From: Aculops lycopersici
Lineage: Eukaryota > Arthropoda > Arachnida > Trombidiformes > Eriophyidae
Direction of reading: 5' to 3'
DNA length: 64,000 nucleotides
NCBI GenBank assembly: GCA_015350385.1
Contig: WNKI01000001.1
Span: 724,496-788,495, forward strand
In this document: positions 31,742-45,330 of the stretch, piece after piece
How the letters are laid out: each line of letters opens with the position of its first letter
How positions within the stretch are numbered: position 1 is the first letter of the stretch
Notes under the pieces: generated by a model
Databases searched by the model: none
What the model was told of the DNA's origin: nothing
The model's input: the letters and a program-made list of their open reading frames with translations, nothing else
Position numbers and translations under genes: made by a program

Positions 31742-34700
31742 GTGGACCTCTTCGTTGGCTTCGTTCGGTGTAGTGAGATGAATGAATGAACAAAAAGGCG
31801 CATCGCAACGCCGAACACGATAACGAGCGACTTCAAACGCTCGGCTGCGTGTGGCATTCGTTAATGGCAAATTGAATTACCTTGTGTCTTGTCATAACGT
31901 AACTAAAAAGCAATAAGAGTGGCCACTTGAGTTCAGGTGATGAGGCGGAGGGTAGATTCGCTGTACTTGAATGCCCCAGCAGCAGCAACAACAGCAACAG
32001 CAACAGCAAAGCAGCTCGCCGATGCAATACTTTCGTGTTGCCCTTTTCACCACGACCAATCCACTAGCAAACCAGCGACCGACCGATCGATCGTTCGACC
32101 AAACAAACTACTAATCGCTCGAACTAGCGATCAATCAATAAGTTACGTTGAAATTCTTCTCTTTCTTCATTCCCTCGTAGTAGTGGTAGTAGTACCAGTC
32201 GTCGTGGTCGTCTTCGTCCTAACAAGTGACTCATTGTCCGACTGAAGCAATAATACTTATTATACTAACAGCAATAACAATAACAATTATGCCCCATGAT
32301 TCACTTGAGACTGCCGCTTTCATTCAACTTGTTTCTTGTTGCTCGCTAACTAATGGATCTATTGGCGATACAAAGATCGATAAATGGAAGAGTTGGAGCT
32401 CAGTTGAGTGGAGAGGAGAGGCACGCCAAAAAGTAATCTTTTGCCTGTGAGATTGCAAAGCGAGCGCTGGTTATAACAGGTGTCAATCGATCGGAGAGCT
32501 TTGGCATACGCTGTGTGCAGCTCTGAGCTTGCAGAATACAAGTTATTGACCAATGCAATTGCTACGCTCCTTATAGGCGTTTTGTTTGCTGAAAGGCTAT
32601 CCGCTGAGCAAAGACGCCACTTGATTGACTGCTGTGTTTGTGTTTGCAGTTTGTGCTCAAGTTTGATGCCGTCGTCGCCTCAAGTGAGACCATGTTGACT
32701 TTGAACGTATAAACCTCATTCGCTCACTCAACTAAAGGAGGAGAAGAAAAGGAAGAAGTGATCAAGTGTACCTGAAAAGAATGCGATTGTTTCGCTGTGC
32801 GCCAACTATTATCGAGTCAAGTTGCAACATTCGGTTGATGTGTTAAATGCTTGGTTCGGCGGAATCTGAACTACAACAAATTTTTATATTCTCTCCCTCT
32901 TGTTTAACTAATAATTTGCTAGGCATCTAAAGTGAACTTGAGCTCCAGCCACTGAAATTTGAATCCAATTGTGCGAGCGAATCACCTGTAAACTTGAAAA
33001 CCAAAGTTGTAACAAGAGCAAGCGGAGCGGATGGAAAACAAAATCAGGTGATCCGATTCTAATGATGATTCCAAGTCCACCAAAGTTTTTCTCTCTCCGT
33101 CGTAGTGTAAACGATAACCACTATCAAGTTTCACCAACATCAGTTATTATTGTTGCTCGCTTGTCCATTCTTTTCCTGCTTTTTGGCCGAGGAGGTCATT
33201 GATCTAACGCTATCTTTGGCTAGAAAAAAGAAACCAAAAAACTTTCACTTTCTGCGGTGCGGCTACAGTAGTGGCGGCTTAAATTTAGAGGAGCGGCCAG
33301 CAGCAACAAATTTAATGCGCTCTTTAGTGTGCAAAAAACTCGAGAACATTGTGGCAGAATCCAGTGTGCAAACCTATAAGACCAGGCAATGAGCTTGATT
33401 GGCCCAGAACCAACAGATTGCCTTGGGCATAATATGCGGAACTTGAAACTAGCTTTCACATTGCGTCTATCAGTCTCGTGGCTAAATATTGACCTGCAAG
33501 TCTCTAGGTCTCTAGTCTTTGCTGTTGTTGTTGTTGTTGTTGTTGTCCTTTGCTTCGACTCAATTTCGCAATCTCAATCTTAATGTTTGCATTTGGCCTT
33601 AATTTTTCACCTTGCACCTGGAATCGAACCAGCGTCTCAGCTTTCAGCACGAGCTGCAAATAAGCTCAATTAGCAGGCGGCGATAGTCACGAAGTTGAGG
33701 AGATTTGATGCGCTGTGTTTGCGCGTAATCAAATCAAATTACACCTCGGCTGTAGGTGTCGACGCGACGAGCGAGGACCAGGGATCGAAATTGCACTCCG
33801 CTTGGGCCTGACAATGCTGATGCTGATGATGGTGATGATGATGATGATGAACAAGTGCAAAGTTTGTTGCCATAATCGAGCAAACAAACTCATTTGCACC
33901 CTCAAGTGGCCAGTGAGAAGCAATAAGTGAACAGGTTGGTGTGACCAAGTAGCAAATTGAGCAATCTAATGGAAGAGAAACAACGTCAGCAACATGAGAG
34001 CATCAGATTGCTTCCAGCTAATGCATCACGATTTGCACACACCGAGCAACAATGTGACACGTTCGACTCGGCCATCGTCGACCACCTGTCAGCAGGCATC
34101 GATGCGAACTGAGGGCCTGAGTAGCGCTCGTCTCGTTTGGTTGCCGCCGGAAGTTTTCACGAAATTTGCCGCTCACTTTCACTCTCACTTTCTCTTCCCT
34201 CTGTCGTCTTCCTCTCGCCTTCTAGTTTTCTGTTACATTCATGTGCACCGCTTTACAAACTCGATTGCTCGCACTGATCAATGGCAAAGTTAATGATGAT
34301 TCCATTTATAAGGCCAGTGCAATAGACGACTGGCGACGACAACAATGCGCGTCCATGTGTGTCATTGTGTATGTGTGTTGCGTGTCCATTTGCCCGTGTA
34401 ACACACAATTGCAAATGATCGGCTCGTCGTCGCTGATTCAACTTGTCTTCCGTTGGTCACTCCGAGCAGCATGTTGTCTAGACTCTACACTTTGGACTCT
34501 GAGCTCTCTGGACATGCAAACGTTTGTGGCCATGCAGGCGGATAATTTAGCCCGTAACTCTGTGTTGACAGATAGCAAGTGCGCAATCCAAAGGACCATT
34601 TGGTCTTTGGGCAGCGGGCATTTGAATCAATGCTCGTGCAAATCAACCGCAAGCCAATGGTTGCGCAAGCAGGGAAAGTGGCGCGACCAATGACCACCAA

Positions 34701-37169
34701 CTAGCGCACAACTTGAATTGACTTTCGCCAGCGCCACTAAAGCGAGCCAAATGGACAAATCGACATAAACTATGTTGTTGCTATTGTAGATGTGCCTTTG
34801 GATTTCCAAGCATTGAATTGGGGCCAATGCGAGTGCAAATGTACTTAGTAGAAGCGCGGCTCGCGGCGAGGAAGCCAGCGAGAAAGAGAGATGCATACAA
34901 AGAGAGAATGACAAATGGTTACTTTATTCTACTCTTACATAACCACCAACCAACCAACTGCTTATGCAACTTGAACGCTAGCTCGCCGCTCAGTATTAGC
35001 ATTGACCAACAGCGACCACCAACAAACTCTCGTCGCTCAATGCATCCATTGGATTTATTTATTTATTTGCAAGAGAAATAGGAGAGTTGAGGAAAACTAG
35101 CCACCAGCTAGTTTTACTTAAAATGTCGGCGTCCAAGTCGAAAGGCAAAGTCGGCTAGAGTTTCATTAGTGTATGTAGTTGTTGTGGCTTATGGTTGCAC
35201 AAATGATGTTGTCATCGCGCGCAAAGCAAACCGAAACTGGACTAGACCAGACTAGACAGATACAACAAAGAAATTGTGGTTGTGGTGGTTGCGTAACAAG
35301 CACACAGCTGGAGCTCCAACTTGCAAAGTCGTGAACCACAACAACAACATCAACGACAGGGCTGACCACTAGCTTGAACCCACAACCTTGCAAGAGATAA
35401 TTTGTCATCTTTACTCGGCCACAGTGGCAGAAACTCGATAGTTTTCCAGCCTGTCGCAACATGCTCAATTCATCTGCTCCCATTGGCTCTGCGGTTGTGG
35501 TCGATTTTTCATTCTCTCATTCCATCGTAGCGTCGTCGTGGTCGTCGTTGGCAGCAATGTCGCCATCGCCTTTTGCTGCCAGAAACAAGACCGATTCCTT
35601 AATCTCAAATCGACACAACGAGTCAAACTTTATATTGACAAACTCTCAGCGACTTGTCACTATGGCACCTAATGTCCAGCGTTGTGTGCAAAATAAACGC
35701 GAGCAGTCAATCGAGTTGCCTGCTAGCCTCATGATGGAGCTCGTCGCCAGGTGTTATCACAACGAGGCGGCTAACAATTGTAAGCTGAAATGGTTTAATC
35801 GAAATCAATTAACTAAACAGTTGAACTTATTCAAGGTTTCGTTCGAAACAAAAAGCCCGAGGCTATGACAACAGCATCAGCTGCTTAAATCGGTTGTTGC
35901 GTCGGACGATTTGTTCACCTGAACGATTTCCAATTTTGAACCCACAACAACAAACACCAATTTGTTTGTTGCATTGTTAAGCTCAAATGGCACGCGATCG
36001 TGAAACGATTATATGCGGTTATCATTTATATTTGGCAATCGAATTGAACTCGATTGTTTCAGATAAGGAGTGTGCCGGAGCTGGTGCTGCTTTAGTTGTG
36101 GCTTTGGTCGAAATTAAAGTCGCCGGCGCAAGAGTCGATGTCGTCGCGCCTAAAGCCCTGTTATCCTCCCACCAAATGGCCAGTTGGTTGGAAAGTCGAG
36201 TGTTCAATTTTGTTTGTCATGCCTAACAACAAAACGCGCGACCGAAAGTGGAGCAAAAAAGAGTGGCGAGCGAATTGATCGATTTGCACGTGCAAGTGGT
36301 TGGCGCTAGATATGATTGCCTCTGAAAATATATCAACAAACAATGATAGCCAACAAACAAACGTTGGCCGAGATGCACGACTCTCTCCAACGGCAATCAT
36401 GGATTCAAGGCGGCGCAAATGTTTATGACACAATAATTAACGACAACATCGACTCTCGCCGGATTGTGAGTTTTTTGTTGTCGCGCGCTTTGCACTCAAT
36501 TTGCTCTAGTTTCTTTTGCCCTGGCGTTGGGCAATCTGTATTTTGCGCTCTTGTTGTTGCTGTTGTGACTGCAGTGAAACCAATCGAGTGTTTGTCTGTA
36601 ACTGTGTGCATGTGTGAGAAAGATAGTTTGAGAGAGATAGTTATGGAAATCGATTATCCTCTTCAATGACACGATCGGCGTTCTTCCTCACGATGCTCAT
36701 TTACATAAAATCCACTACCACTTCCCGATTTGCTCTCGGCGAGGGACTCAAGGGACTTCTATCCCAAGAGCAAACTCTCGCTTCCACAACAAAACCAAGT
36801 CCATATTTTGAATGGCGTGGAGGCGATTGTGCATCAACAACTTGTGGAATCAGCCGGCTTTTTGAGTCGCCCCAAATCGCAACAACCGAGACGATCGACG
36901 ATAGCTCATCTCGCCTCTTGGGTACCTGCCCAACCTTCTCCTCGGCTCTTTTTACAAATATATCACAACTTCCGTTGCAGTAGTTGTGCTCCAAATTTTA
37001 GAGTTGGCCCCGCATTTTGCTTGAATAGTGCGCAGCGCTAAGCAAGACTTTAGAGACGCGCTGGCGCTTGGAACGCCGCGAGGAATGGCCACCACAAGTT
37101 CTAGTCCAGAACGTTGCTCTCTTGTGCGCGTGCAGAGTGCGCATTCAGGAAGCGCGCAATGCGCGCGAC

Positions 37170-37413
37170 GCGTGAGTCGATCAACTCAAGTGAACAGTCA
37201 ACAGCGGCGCCCCCCTCAGTGGTCACTGGTCAGAGTCGTCGAGTTAGCAGCTAAAGCAACACCATTTACCGCTCGACTCAAATCAACAAAATCACCCAAA
37301 ACGAACACAACAATTGATCACCTGTGACCGAAGATAGAGCGAGAGTAAATGGAATTGAATTTCAGAATCTAGAAGCCAGTCAGTAAATTAGTGACGAAAT
37401 AATACAACAAAAA
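37170..37413 (+). promoter_or_regulatory. Duplicated 5' leader/promoter of Sp copy A
   Basis: Closely matches 45801-46072 upstream of copy B, with blocks such as GTGAGTCGATCAACTCAAG, GTCAGAGTCGTCGAGTTAGC, ACACCATTTACCGCTCGACT and TGATCACCTGTGAC in the same order. The match fades 5' of 37170. It is therefore the left edge of the duplicated segment and probably contains the 5' UTR and core promoter. Confidence 0.8.
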
Positions 37414-39222
37414 ATGCATCATCATCACCAGTTCGGGGGCTCAGCCACCACGGCAGCCGCAGGATACCCACAACACCACCACCAATTCTACCACCAGCAC
37501 GCGGCAGACTTTATGCACCATTTAGATCAGCACCATAGCCACAACCAGCACCACCTTCATCACTCGCAAATTCATCACCATCACCATCCTCAAGTTCCTC
37601 ATCACACTCATCCCCACCACCATTATCCGGTTTCACCACAGGTGTCCGCCACCGCTGGCCACTTGAGTCACAACTCGCACGTTTCGCCGCATCATCAGCT
37701 TAACCAGCACCAAACTGGATACGACACCCACCAATGGACATCTGCTGCCACCGCAACTGATACCACTACCGCTGCTGCGACTCACTCTCAACAGCAACAA
37801 GCTAACCAACAGCAACTTACCTACCAAGGCCAAGAGTCATCGAGTCAAGCGCAACAGCAACAACAGCAACACCAATTGCATTTGCAACAACAGAGTCAAC
37901 AATCCAACTACTACGCTGTAGTCAACGCACTCAACGGATACCAGCAGAGCACCTCCTTTGACCGAACCCAAACTCAATCGCACCAGCAACAACAACAACA
38001 ACAGATTGGCCACGGCGAACAACAGCAGCAACAACAACAACAACAACAACATGGATCCTACGTAACGACAACCGGAAGTGATACAAACAACTCGACGGCC
38101 CAGATGGCAGCGGTGAATGCATTTGCAGAGTATCATTTGCACCAAGCAAGTAGCGAGACCAACCACTCCACTGGATCCTCCGACTATAGGCATCACCATT
38201 ACTCACCGCCAAATAGTAATGATATAACACTGAATAGACAACAGCAAACCCAACACCACCAACTTCACATCCAAGGCCACCGCCACCAATACGCAACCTC
38301 AACCGCAAGCTCTAGCTCGCCGCCATCGACTAGTTTCAATCAGAGCCAGAGCAAAGGTGGTAACTTCACTGAACTGAACCGATTGGCGCCCACTAGTGCC
38401 ATAAATCAGCTACAAGCTTTCGCCCTATCGGCTACCCAGTCGGAGGCTGCGGCTGCGGCCGCCGCCGCCTCGGTGGCTGCCTCTTTCTCACCTTACTACC
38501 CCTCAAATGTGTCGGCAATGCAGCCTGCGAACGGAAATCAGAATCACACTCAGGCTCTCATGACGCAACACCACCAATCGTCGCGAATAACGACCATGAC
38601 GACGAACACGACAATTGATACATCCACGCTAAAGGCGGTTCAGCAACACAAAAGTCAAGCTAAGCAACGCGCATTGCCCAAACCGAACGCGAGGTCCAAC
38701 TCGAAACGTCAGGATGCATCAAACACTACAAACGGAAGTTGTGATACCACAAAGGGCAAGTCGTTGAGCGTCACAACTGGCAGGTACCAGAGAAGATACG
38801 CGGGGCGAGCTAGTTGCGATTGTCCCAATTGTTGCGATCTGGAGCGCCTCCGGCGCTTGGGACTTGAGTCGCCAGCCGATTCCACAAGCGGAGGCGAGGG
38901 CCAGTTGTTGGTGACGAGCAACGGCAAGAAGCTGATGCACATTTGCCATCACGCCGGATGCGGCAAGGAGTACGGCAAGACCTCGCATTTGAAGGCACAT
39001 CTCAGGTGGCATACAGGCGAGAAGCCGTTTGTATGCAAGTTTCCCATGTGCAGCCGGAAGTTTACTCGGTCAGATGAACTCCATCGCCATATGCGCATTC
39101 ATACGGGAGAGAAGAAGTTCGATTGTAAGATTTGCCATAAGGCCTTTATGCGATCGGATCACCTATCCAAACACATAAAGACTCATATCAAGAATTCGGC
39201 GCTAACCTCGCCTTTCAATTGA
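37414..39222 (+). CDS. Sp: Sp/buttonhead-family zinc-finger transcription factor, copy A (intact)
   Basis: 602 residues. Residues 1-~455 are His/Gln-rich, with an Ala tract near 350-365. The Btd box (~460-475) reads RRYAGRASCDCPNCC, containing the diagnostic CxCPNC. Three C2H2 fingers follow (~508-595): HICHHAGCGKEYGKTSHLK, then FVCKFPMCSRKFTRSDEL, then FDCKICHKAFMRSDHL, with intact linkers TGEKP and TGEKK. The recognition helices KTSHLKA, RSDELHR and RSDHLSK are those of GC-box-binding Sp/KLF proteins. In arthropods, Sp and btd genes control head segments and limb outgrowth. AATAAA at 39285. Single exon. The N-terminal SPLALLAATC Sp box was not seen, so the exact subclass (Sp1-4, Sp5/btd, Sp6-9) is undecided. 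Confidence 0.94.
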   Translation: MHHHHQFGGSATTAAAGYPQHHHQFYHQHAADFMHHLDQHHSHNQHHLHHSQIHHHHHPQVPHHTHPHHHYPVSPQVSATAGHLSHNSHVSPHHQLNQHQTGYDTHQWTSAATATDTTTAAATHSQQQQANQQQLTYQGQESSSQAQQQQQQHQLHLQQQSQQSNYYAVVNALNGYQQSTSFDRTQTQSHQQQQQQQIGHGEQQQQQQQQQQHGSYVTTTGSDTNNSTAQMAAVNAFAEYHLHQASSETNHSTGSSDYRHHHYSPPNSNDITLNRQQQTQHHQLHIQGHRHQYATSTASSSSPPSTSFNQSQSKGGNFTELNRLAPTSAINQLQAFALSATQSEAAAAAAAASVAASFSPYYPSNVSAMQPANGNQNHTQALMTQHHQSSRITTMTTNTTIDTSTLKAVQQHKSQAKQRALPKPNARSNSKRQDASNTTNGSCDTTKGKSLSVTTGRYQRRYAGRASCDCPNCCDLERLRRLGLESPADSTSGGEGQLLVTSNGKKLMHICHHAGCGKEYGKTSHLKAHLRWHTGEKPFVCKFPMCSRKFTRSDELHRHMRIHTGEKKFDCKICHKAFMRSDHLSKHIKTHIKNSALTSPFN

Positions 39223-39367
39223 GGTTCATCTAAAAGCACAAGCTAGATTTTAGTTGACTGACTATGATAGAAATTTTTGGAAATAATAAATAAATTCTAG
39301 GCGATCTCATGATTCCCATGTGCTATCGTCGTTGTCGTCGCTGGGCGACGATACCAACCTACCTGAA

Positions 39368-39390
39368 TATATATATATATATATATATGT
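39368..39390. repeat. (AT)n microsatellite
   Basis: AT dinucleotide run. Confidence 0.85.
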
Positions 39391-39991
39391 ATATAAACTC
39401 CAACATCATAGACCAGGGTATCACCTTACATTTGACGTGAGTGTCACTGGAGGTTTGCCCTTTCGCTTGCCCTTTCCGTTTCGCTTCGCTGGTCTCGCAC
39501 GAGTTCTCTTGTTGTCGAGTGCTTGGTGAGCTCGTTACTCATTCTGCCAGTTTTCCATCATTTGGCGACATGTATTTGAACTCTAGAACTAGCTGACAGC
39601 GAGAACGAGAACAAGAACAAGAACGAAACCGAAAAGGAAAGTGACCAACGAGCTTCTGTTTTTGAGCACAAATTGTGCCCGTGACTCAGACTATTGAAGC
39701 GCGCGACAAACCCCATGATTGCAGGCCATTTGGAACCTATAAGCGGTCAAGTGGCTCAAGTTACGCTGGTCGCGCGATCAACGTGCACTGTAATTCGAGC
39801 GACGACAGCGATAGGCGGCGAGAATCAATTGGCGCGCTGCGAGCGCCACCTGTTGATGGGGTTTCTAGTAAAATTTTGGCTTGAATCTCGCAACTCGGAC
39901 AAAATTCAGAAAAAACTCCCTCAAAATCTTCCACTAAAAATCGCAAGATTGAAATGAAAAATTACTTTTATATAAATTTAGAGAATCTTTG

Positions 39992-40036
39992 CAATAGAAT
40001 AGAATAGAATAGAATAAAATAAAATAGAATAAAATA
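39992..40036. repeat. (AATAG)n pentamer repeat
   Basis: Nine or so units of AATAG degenerating to AATAA. Confidence 0.85.
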
Positions 40037-43000
40037 ACCAATTGTGTCTAAAGTGACCAAGAATCATTAGGTTAAAGCCTGCACAATTTGCCGCTTACAT
40101 TACAGGAGTGGAAAGTGGCGCCCATTCAAACCGGAAACCAGCGGCTTAGTTGGAATCTGCTTACTTTCTATTGCGTCATTGGTTGCCGATGCCAGTTTTT
40201 CAATAAGTATAAATTTGGAGCAGCAGACGACACACTTCTTCTTCTTCTCTCTATCTGCCAGAGAAGAGTGTTTGTTGCGTAATTGAACGTTTGGTTTGCC
40301 TGCAACCAAATCGACCAAACTGACTCCGGTCACAATGGTCGTGAAATACCCAAGTTTTAGGTGCAGTTTGTCTGGAGGATGAAACTTAATCCAGGGAAGA
40401 AGAATCCGCGAAATCGGGATGATATATCTGCTATTTTTAGTTATTGTTGTTGGTTATTGTAATTGCGACACAAGGCGACTCTCGAGAGGACAACAATGAT
40501 GATAGCTTGCTCCATCTACGGGGATCACGATTCGCTGTATAATGCCTAAGGAGGAAAAGATTTGATATTATTGTTAGCCCTGCACAAGGCCAGTGGAAAG
40601 AGCGGCAGTGACAGCGACAACATTCCGTCATCTTTGTGGGACCAGGTAAAAATTGTTGCCACTTCGCGGTTGCGTCAATTGGATAGGCCAGTCAACTTAT
40701 AGGATGATATCTGAACTTGAACATAATTGAACTCGACGCATAGATGGACAGGGACAAAGATGCCAGCTGACAGATGAGGAGAATCGCTGATGATAACAAC
40801 AACAGTAAAAAAGAGAGATGGACAGATGGACAGCCAGTGGCTTTCTCTTGCCTCCACTCTCTCAGCGCCAATCAAATCGCCGATCCTGTAGGACGGACTG
40901 CGCTGTGGCTGCACTCCCACTCGAGCGAGATTACAAACATCAACAACAGTTTTGGGTAAAGCCAATGCCCATCTATTGGCTTCACAAGACTGAGTTAATT
41001 TTTACCTATTGTTGCCCCACTCTGGGCACATCACCTTTGCCCACAAATATTCAAGCGGCTTACGTAACCAAGAAGATTGAAAAGAGCGCGCGCCTCTCGG
41101 CGGATTTGTGCTCATCTCGCGAGTCTTTCAATTTTTCATGGTTCATTGGAGCAATTATGCCAATTATTTATACTTACTAGCTTGTCTATTGTTGTTACTG
41201 TTGCCGTCTTGGTTTGTGTGTGGTGATGAGCTTGCCTTCAGCTGAGCGAACAATGGAGCCGACAAAGGGGACCAACAGATACTTGATACCACCACCACCA
41301 ACCACCGGCTCACCTGTGGACAGAATCCAGACCTAAGCCAGATTTCTCTCCGAGTTCGAGCGCTCGTCTCGTGCCCACTTGCTTGCTTTGCCGCTTCCAG
41401 TCAATAAATTTAAAGTAAGCGCTAAAGTTGCAATGCCGGTGGTGGCGGCAACGGCGGTAGGGGTAGTGGAGAAACGGGACCAACTGACTCATCGGCCACT
41501 TTGAAAACTAAAGGGGGCGGGTTAGGCGGGTAGTTGTAGTGACGAGAGGTGGAGCAGAGAGTATCAAATCACAACTGTCTAATGTTTGCAACATCAGCGG
41601 CAGCGGCGGCGGCGGCATCAGCATGGTGATGATGCCAGCAGCCGTCTCAAATTTCGACTACCTGTTTGCTGGACGCTTACTTGCCCCGCAAGCAAGCTCC
41701 GCGCTACCTGTAAGCAACTCGAGCTGCTACAGCTGCCGCCAGAGACCATTGACAATCAACTCTAACAAGTGGTAGCTCCTCTCTTCGCACTCTTCATCGT
41801 TGTCGTTTTACTCCTAGTTGCTCGTCTTAAGTCGGGCAAAAGTTTGTCTGGGAGTCGCTCTAGGTTCTCTAGAAACTAGCCACAGAGTTGACCCGCGATA
41901 GCTATTATCTCTTCTCGCTTGTCTGACTTTACCTGACGCCGCTGCCGCCGACGACCAGGAGGAGGAGGAGAGATAAGTCGGCTTGAGATTGTGAGAAAGA
42001 GAATTGCACTGGACGACAACTGATGCGATGGCGAGCAGACCAGTCAGTCGCTCCAATTTCTTGTGTCTCTACATTCACCTTCAATTTACCTTCACCTGAG
42101 TGCTAAGTTGAAAAATTCAAAGAGGGCCGCATACAAGACGACGACGACGACTCGAGTCCAAGTGGGCATATCAATTGACTTGGGGGGTTTGAATGGTTGC
42201 TGCAGCAGCAGTAGCAATAACAACAACATCAAAGACTTTGGCCAGAAAAACTAACGTCAATTAGTGGTGGCAACTAAACCGCCGATGCCGTTGCCACCAA
42301 ACACAAAGAGCAACCACCGGGCAAAGTGAAGAGGATAGCAGAATCAAGAGTAGGCGGCTAATTGGCGCATGCAAATGATCAAAATTTTACCAATGCTCTT
42401 TGTGCATCAAAGTTGTTGTTTTTTGAGGTTGTTGTAGGTAAAGTATGTAATTAGATCGGGTAGACAAGATAATCATTCGCAACTTCTCCTCCGTTTGGCT
42501 TCTGTTTACACGCCCAAGGCGCTTAGCATTGGTCTTCTTTCAGGTGTTTGCGAGTTCGACTTTGGTGTGGGGAGCCTGGCAAAGTGTCCTATCGCCTGCA
42601 GAGAGTGGCGCTCTCGCCCTCGGGCAAAACCCGATGTTGCGGTATCGCAGATCAACTCCAGAGTCTGGAGTGTAAACTGAGCACCCAGAGGAGGAGGAGG
42701 AGGAGGTGGTGGTGGCCTGAGAATAGGCGTAACTATTGCGTAATCACGCCGAGCCGAGCCGAGCTGGCCTCTTAGCTAAGCGCTCATTCTTCCCCAACGC
42801 CTGGTTCACCTCTCGAGCCACTCAACCTGGACAAAACACTGGTGTGTGTGTTGTCCGAGACTTCATCAGTAATTAGCATGGGCTCTGCAAATCCTTCGCC
42901 GTCGCTGGCCGCCTCGGTGGTTGGCGATCATTAGAAGCCCGGTAAACGTTGCCGGTAACCAGAACGACAACCGCAGAGTCTAGTTTGGCCGTCGTCGGCC

Positions 43001-44736
43001 GCTAGTTAGCTTGCCAAACTCTCGCCGCGCCAAGAGGCAGCGAGTCACCGAGGGGGCAGGCCGCGGAATGGCAGCGTGTTACGTCATAAATTCTGTCGCT
43101 GTCACTATAGTAGCGCAAGTGTAGTAGCAATTGCGTAACCAAGTGGCCGGCCAAAAGTAACGTCATCGTGTTTGCAGTCACGAGGCCATCAATTTGGGCG
43201 CCACTTCACCAGCGAGATGATGCCTATTCTGCTGCCTCACCGGTGTCCCCGTGGACATCGCGATCTGGGCACCCATAAATTTGAAGCGGAGGCCAAACGC
43301 AGTCAATCTGGATGGAGGTTACCGTGTGTTTGAGTGCGACAAGTTCCCCCGAGCAACTGACGCCGCTTGACGGTTTAATGGACGAGGGTCTACAATTATA
43401 GCTTGCGTTTAGCTAGACACAGTAACTAAAGTTTGACGATACGTCATCGTCGTCGTCGTTGCACACTTTCCCTTCTCTCCTTCCGGTTGAAAAATTTGTG
43501 CTGCAATGAGCAGTGTTTGTGTGAGCTACTGTTAGGTTGCTGTTGTCGATGTTACGAGCACTGCTGCTGCCGCTGCGTTAAACGGTGTAACCAGACCCTC
43601 GTTGGCCACGCGTCGCCCACTTCTCCCATTACGAAGCGAGACCACAACTCTCGCTGGCACGCCCCTTGCTACTTAAGCGCAGCGCAACACTGCGATGATC
43701 ACACAAGTGGTTAGAGCAACGAGCGAAAGTTGCCCCAGCCACTTGATCTTTCCTGCCTACCACTGCCACTTGCCGGGCGGTCAGGCGAAAATTGATTCCA
43801 AGCGGTTGAATTTCGCGAGAAACGGATGGAAAGGAAATAGAAAGCGAGGGAAAAAAGTAACGTTTACCAGCCATAGGTCACGCAATTATCGCATTAAACG
43901 CGAACACTTGGCAACGGAAACGCTTGCGGTGCGAGGCAAATGCAAAATAGTCGCCACTGAGAATGGGAAGTTCTTCTTGTTTTGTTCTATATAAAGCAAA
44001 CTAACGGACCACTTGAAATCTCGCCGATACCCACGGGGCTCGCCCCGAGGATTTACATTTATATTGTCCTTCTTCTTTTTTTAAACATCTCCGTCGTCGT
44101 CGTCGTCGTCGTTACATTCACCGTCGTTCTCTTGGTTTTTCTTCTCCATCTCCCTAAGTCCACTTATCTCGAGATATCACCTTACCGCCTCGTAGACGGC
44201 GACCCAAAGGAGGAGTCAATTGTGTCGGACCAAAATCGCGACAATTGAGCCGCAAATGATCAATGTCGTCAAGAGCAACAACAACAAAAACAGCAACAAG
44301 GACAACATTTGACTCTAGAAACTCACCATTAGACCGCCGCCGACTAGCGGATGGAGATGGTCGCTGGGCTCTTGGGCAAACTCGAGTGGTTGTCGTTGCG
44401 CCGGCCAGTTGTCGAATGGGCTGTGTGCAGCAACAACAAAGGAGCAGCAAATTGCGGCTAATTATAAGTTTCAGCATCCAAGTTCTCCTCTTGAGTTAGG
44501 AGAGACGAGCTCTCTGGTTTGCAGTGGCAAATTTGGGAATGGCACAAGATTTGGTTTGGTTCGCCACTCGTCCTCTAAAGTGAACGAGTGGCGGCCATCC
44601 CATTCGCTTCTCTTTACAGAAGCGAGTTAGATAGAGAAGCAGTTCGAGCTCGTAGCTTCTAGAGTTTGAGTTGAAACTTTGAAGTGGCGGCGGTTTTCGC
44701 GTTGCCGCCAAGTTTTCCTTTCCGCTGCCTTGAACT

Positions 44737-44781
44737 CGAGTTTCAATTGCGCATCACATGTGACTGCGCAATTGAAACTCG
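44737..44781. repeat. 45-bp inverted repeat with 17-bp perfect arms
   Basis: Left arm 44737-44753 (CGAGTTTCAATTGCGCA) is the exact reverse complement of 44765-44781. The 11-nt spacer is itself palindromic for ten bases (TCACATGTGA). No flanking transposase or target duplication was seen. Confidence 0.92.
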
Positions 44782-45330
44782 CCGACTGTCCACGATAGCA
44801 CCAGAGGCGAAAGCAGATGAGGCTATTAGACTATAGACAAGAGGTAGAGTGATCACCAGCGACGACACGTTCGGCGAAAAGGGAATCGAACTCGAAACCG
44901 AAACCGAAACTGAAACTCAAATGGGCAAAACCAGAACCAGAATCAGAACCGAAACGAGCGAAACTTTGAACCTAGGAGAAGGATCGAATTTTGCCAACAC
45001 AACTACCAGTCGGGATGGAGAATGGGAAGAGAGTTCATGAAATTTTCACTTTAAACAATCTAACCAGAAACACGACAGCAGCAGAGCAAAGAGAACTGCT
45101 GGTATCCTGGTTGGCTGCCCGTCATTGAAGGCGGCAACCATCATTAACCACGTCATTTGGGTTACTTTTTGATTTACTCTAATGTTGGCAGATAGTGACA
45201 CTGAGGCGCGCAACTGTCTATAAGTATTATTGGTGCTTGCTCTCTCCTATATAATATACAAAAATAAAAGTTCCTAAGCGAGCAAGAAATCATTTGCTAA
45301 CGTCACATCATTTCGCTCCCGTCTCCACTG

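Larger units (their letters stand above)
29601..37169. other. Large gene-poor region upstream of the Sp pair
   Basis: About 7.6 kb with no credible gene on either strand; the longest open frames (for example 35461-35868) lack recognisable domains. Simple repeats are frequent: AAACT/GAACC pentamers (30320-30386), CT (30580-30605), GAT (31302-31323 and 33820-33850), AATCAT (31716-31741), and GTT (33519-33546). Probably cis-regulatory DNA for the Sp genes, inferred only from position and gene identity. Confidence 0.5.

Noticed and set aside
33600..33690. tRNA-like B-box (GGTTCGATTCC on the minus strand)
   Set aside because: A 4-bp T stem and a D-stem-like pair exist, but the acceptor and anticodon stems do not pair, so it is at most a degraded tRNA-derived fragment.
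35461..35868. 135-codon plus-strand frame in the Sp upstream desert
   Set aside because: No domain, random-looking composition, and no supporting poly(A) or promoter pattern.
44870..44905. Second B-box-like GGGAATCGAACTCG on the complement
   Set aside because: No T-stem pairing and it lies in a degenerate CGAAAC repeat.
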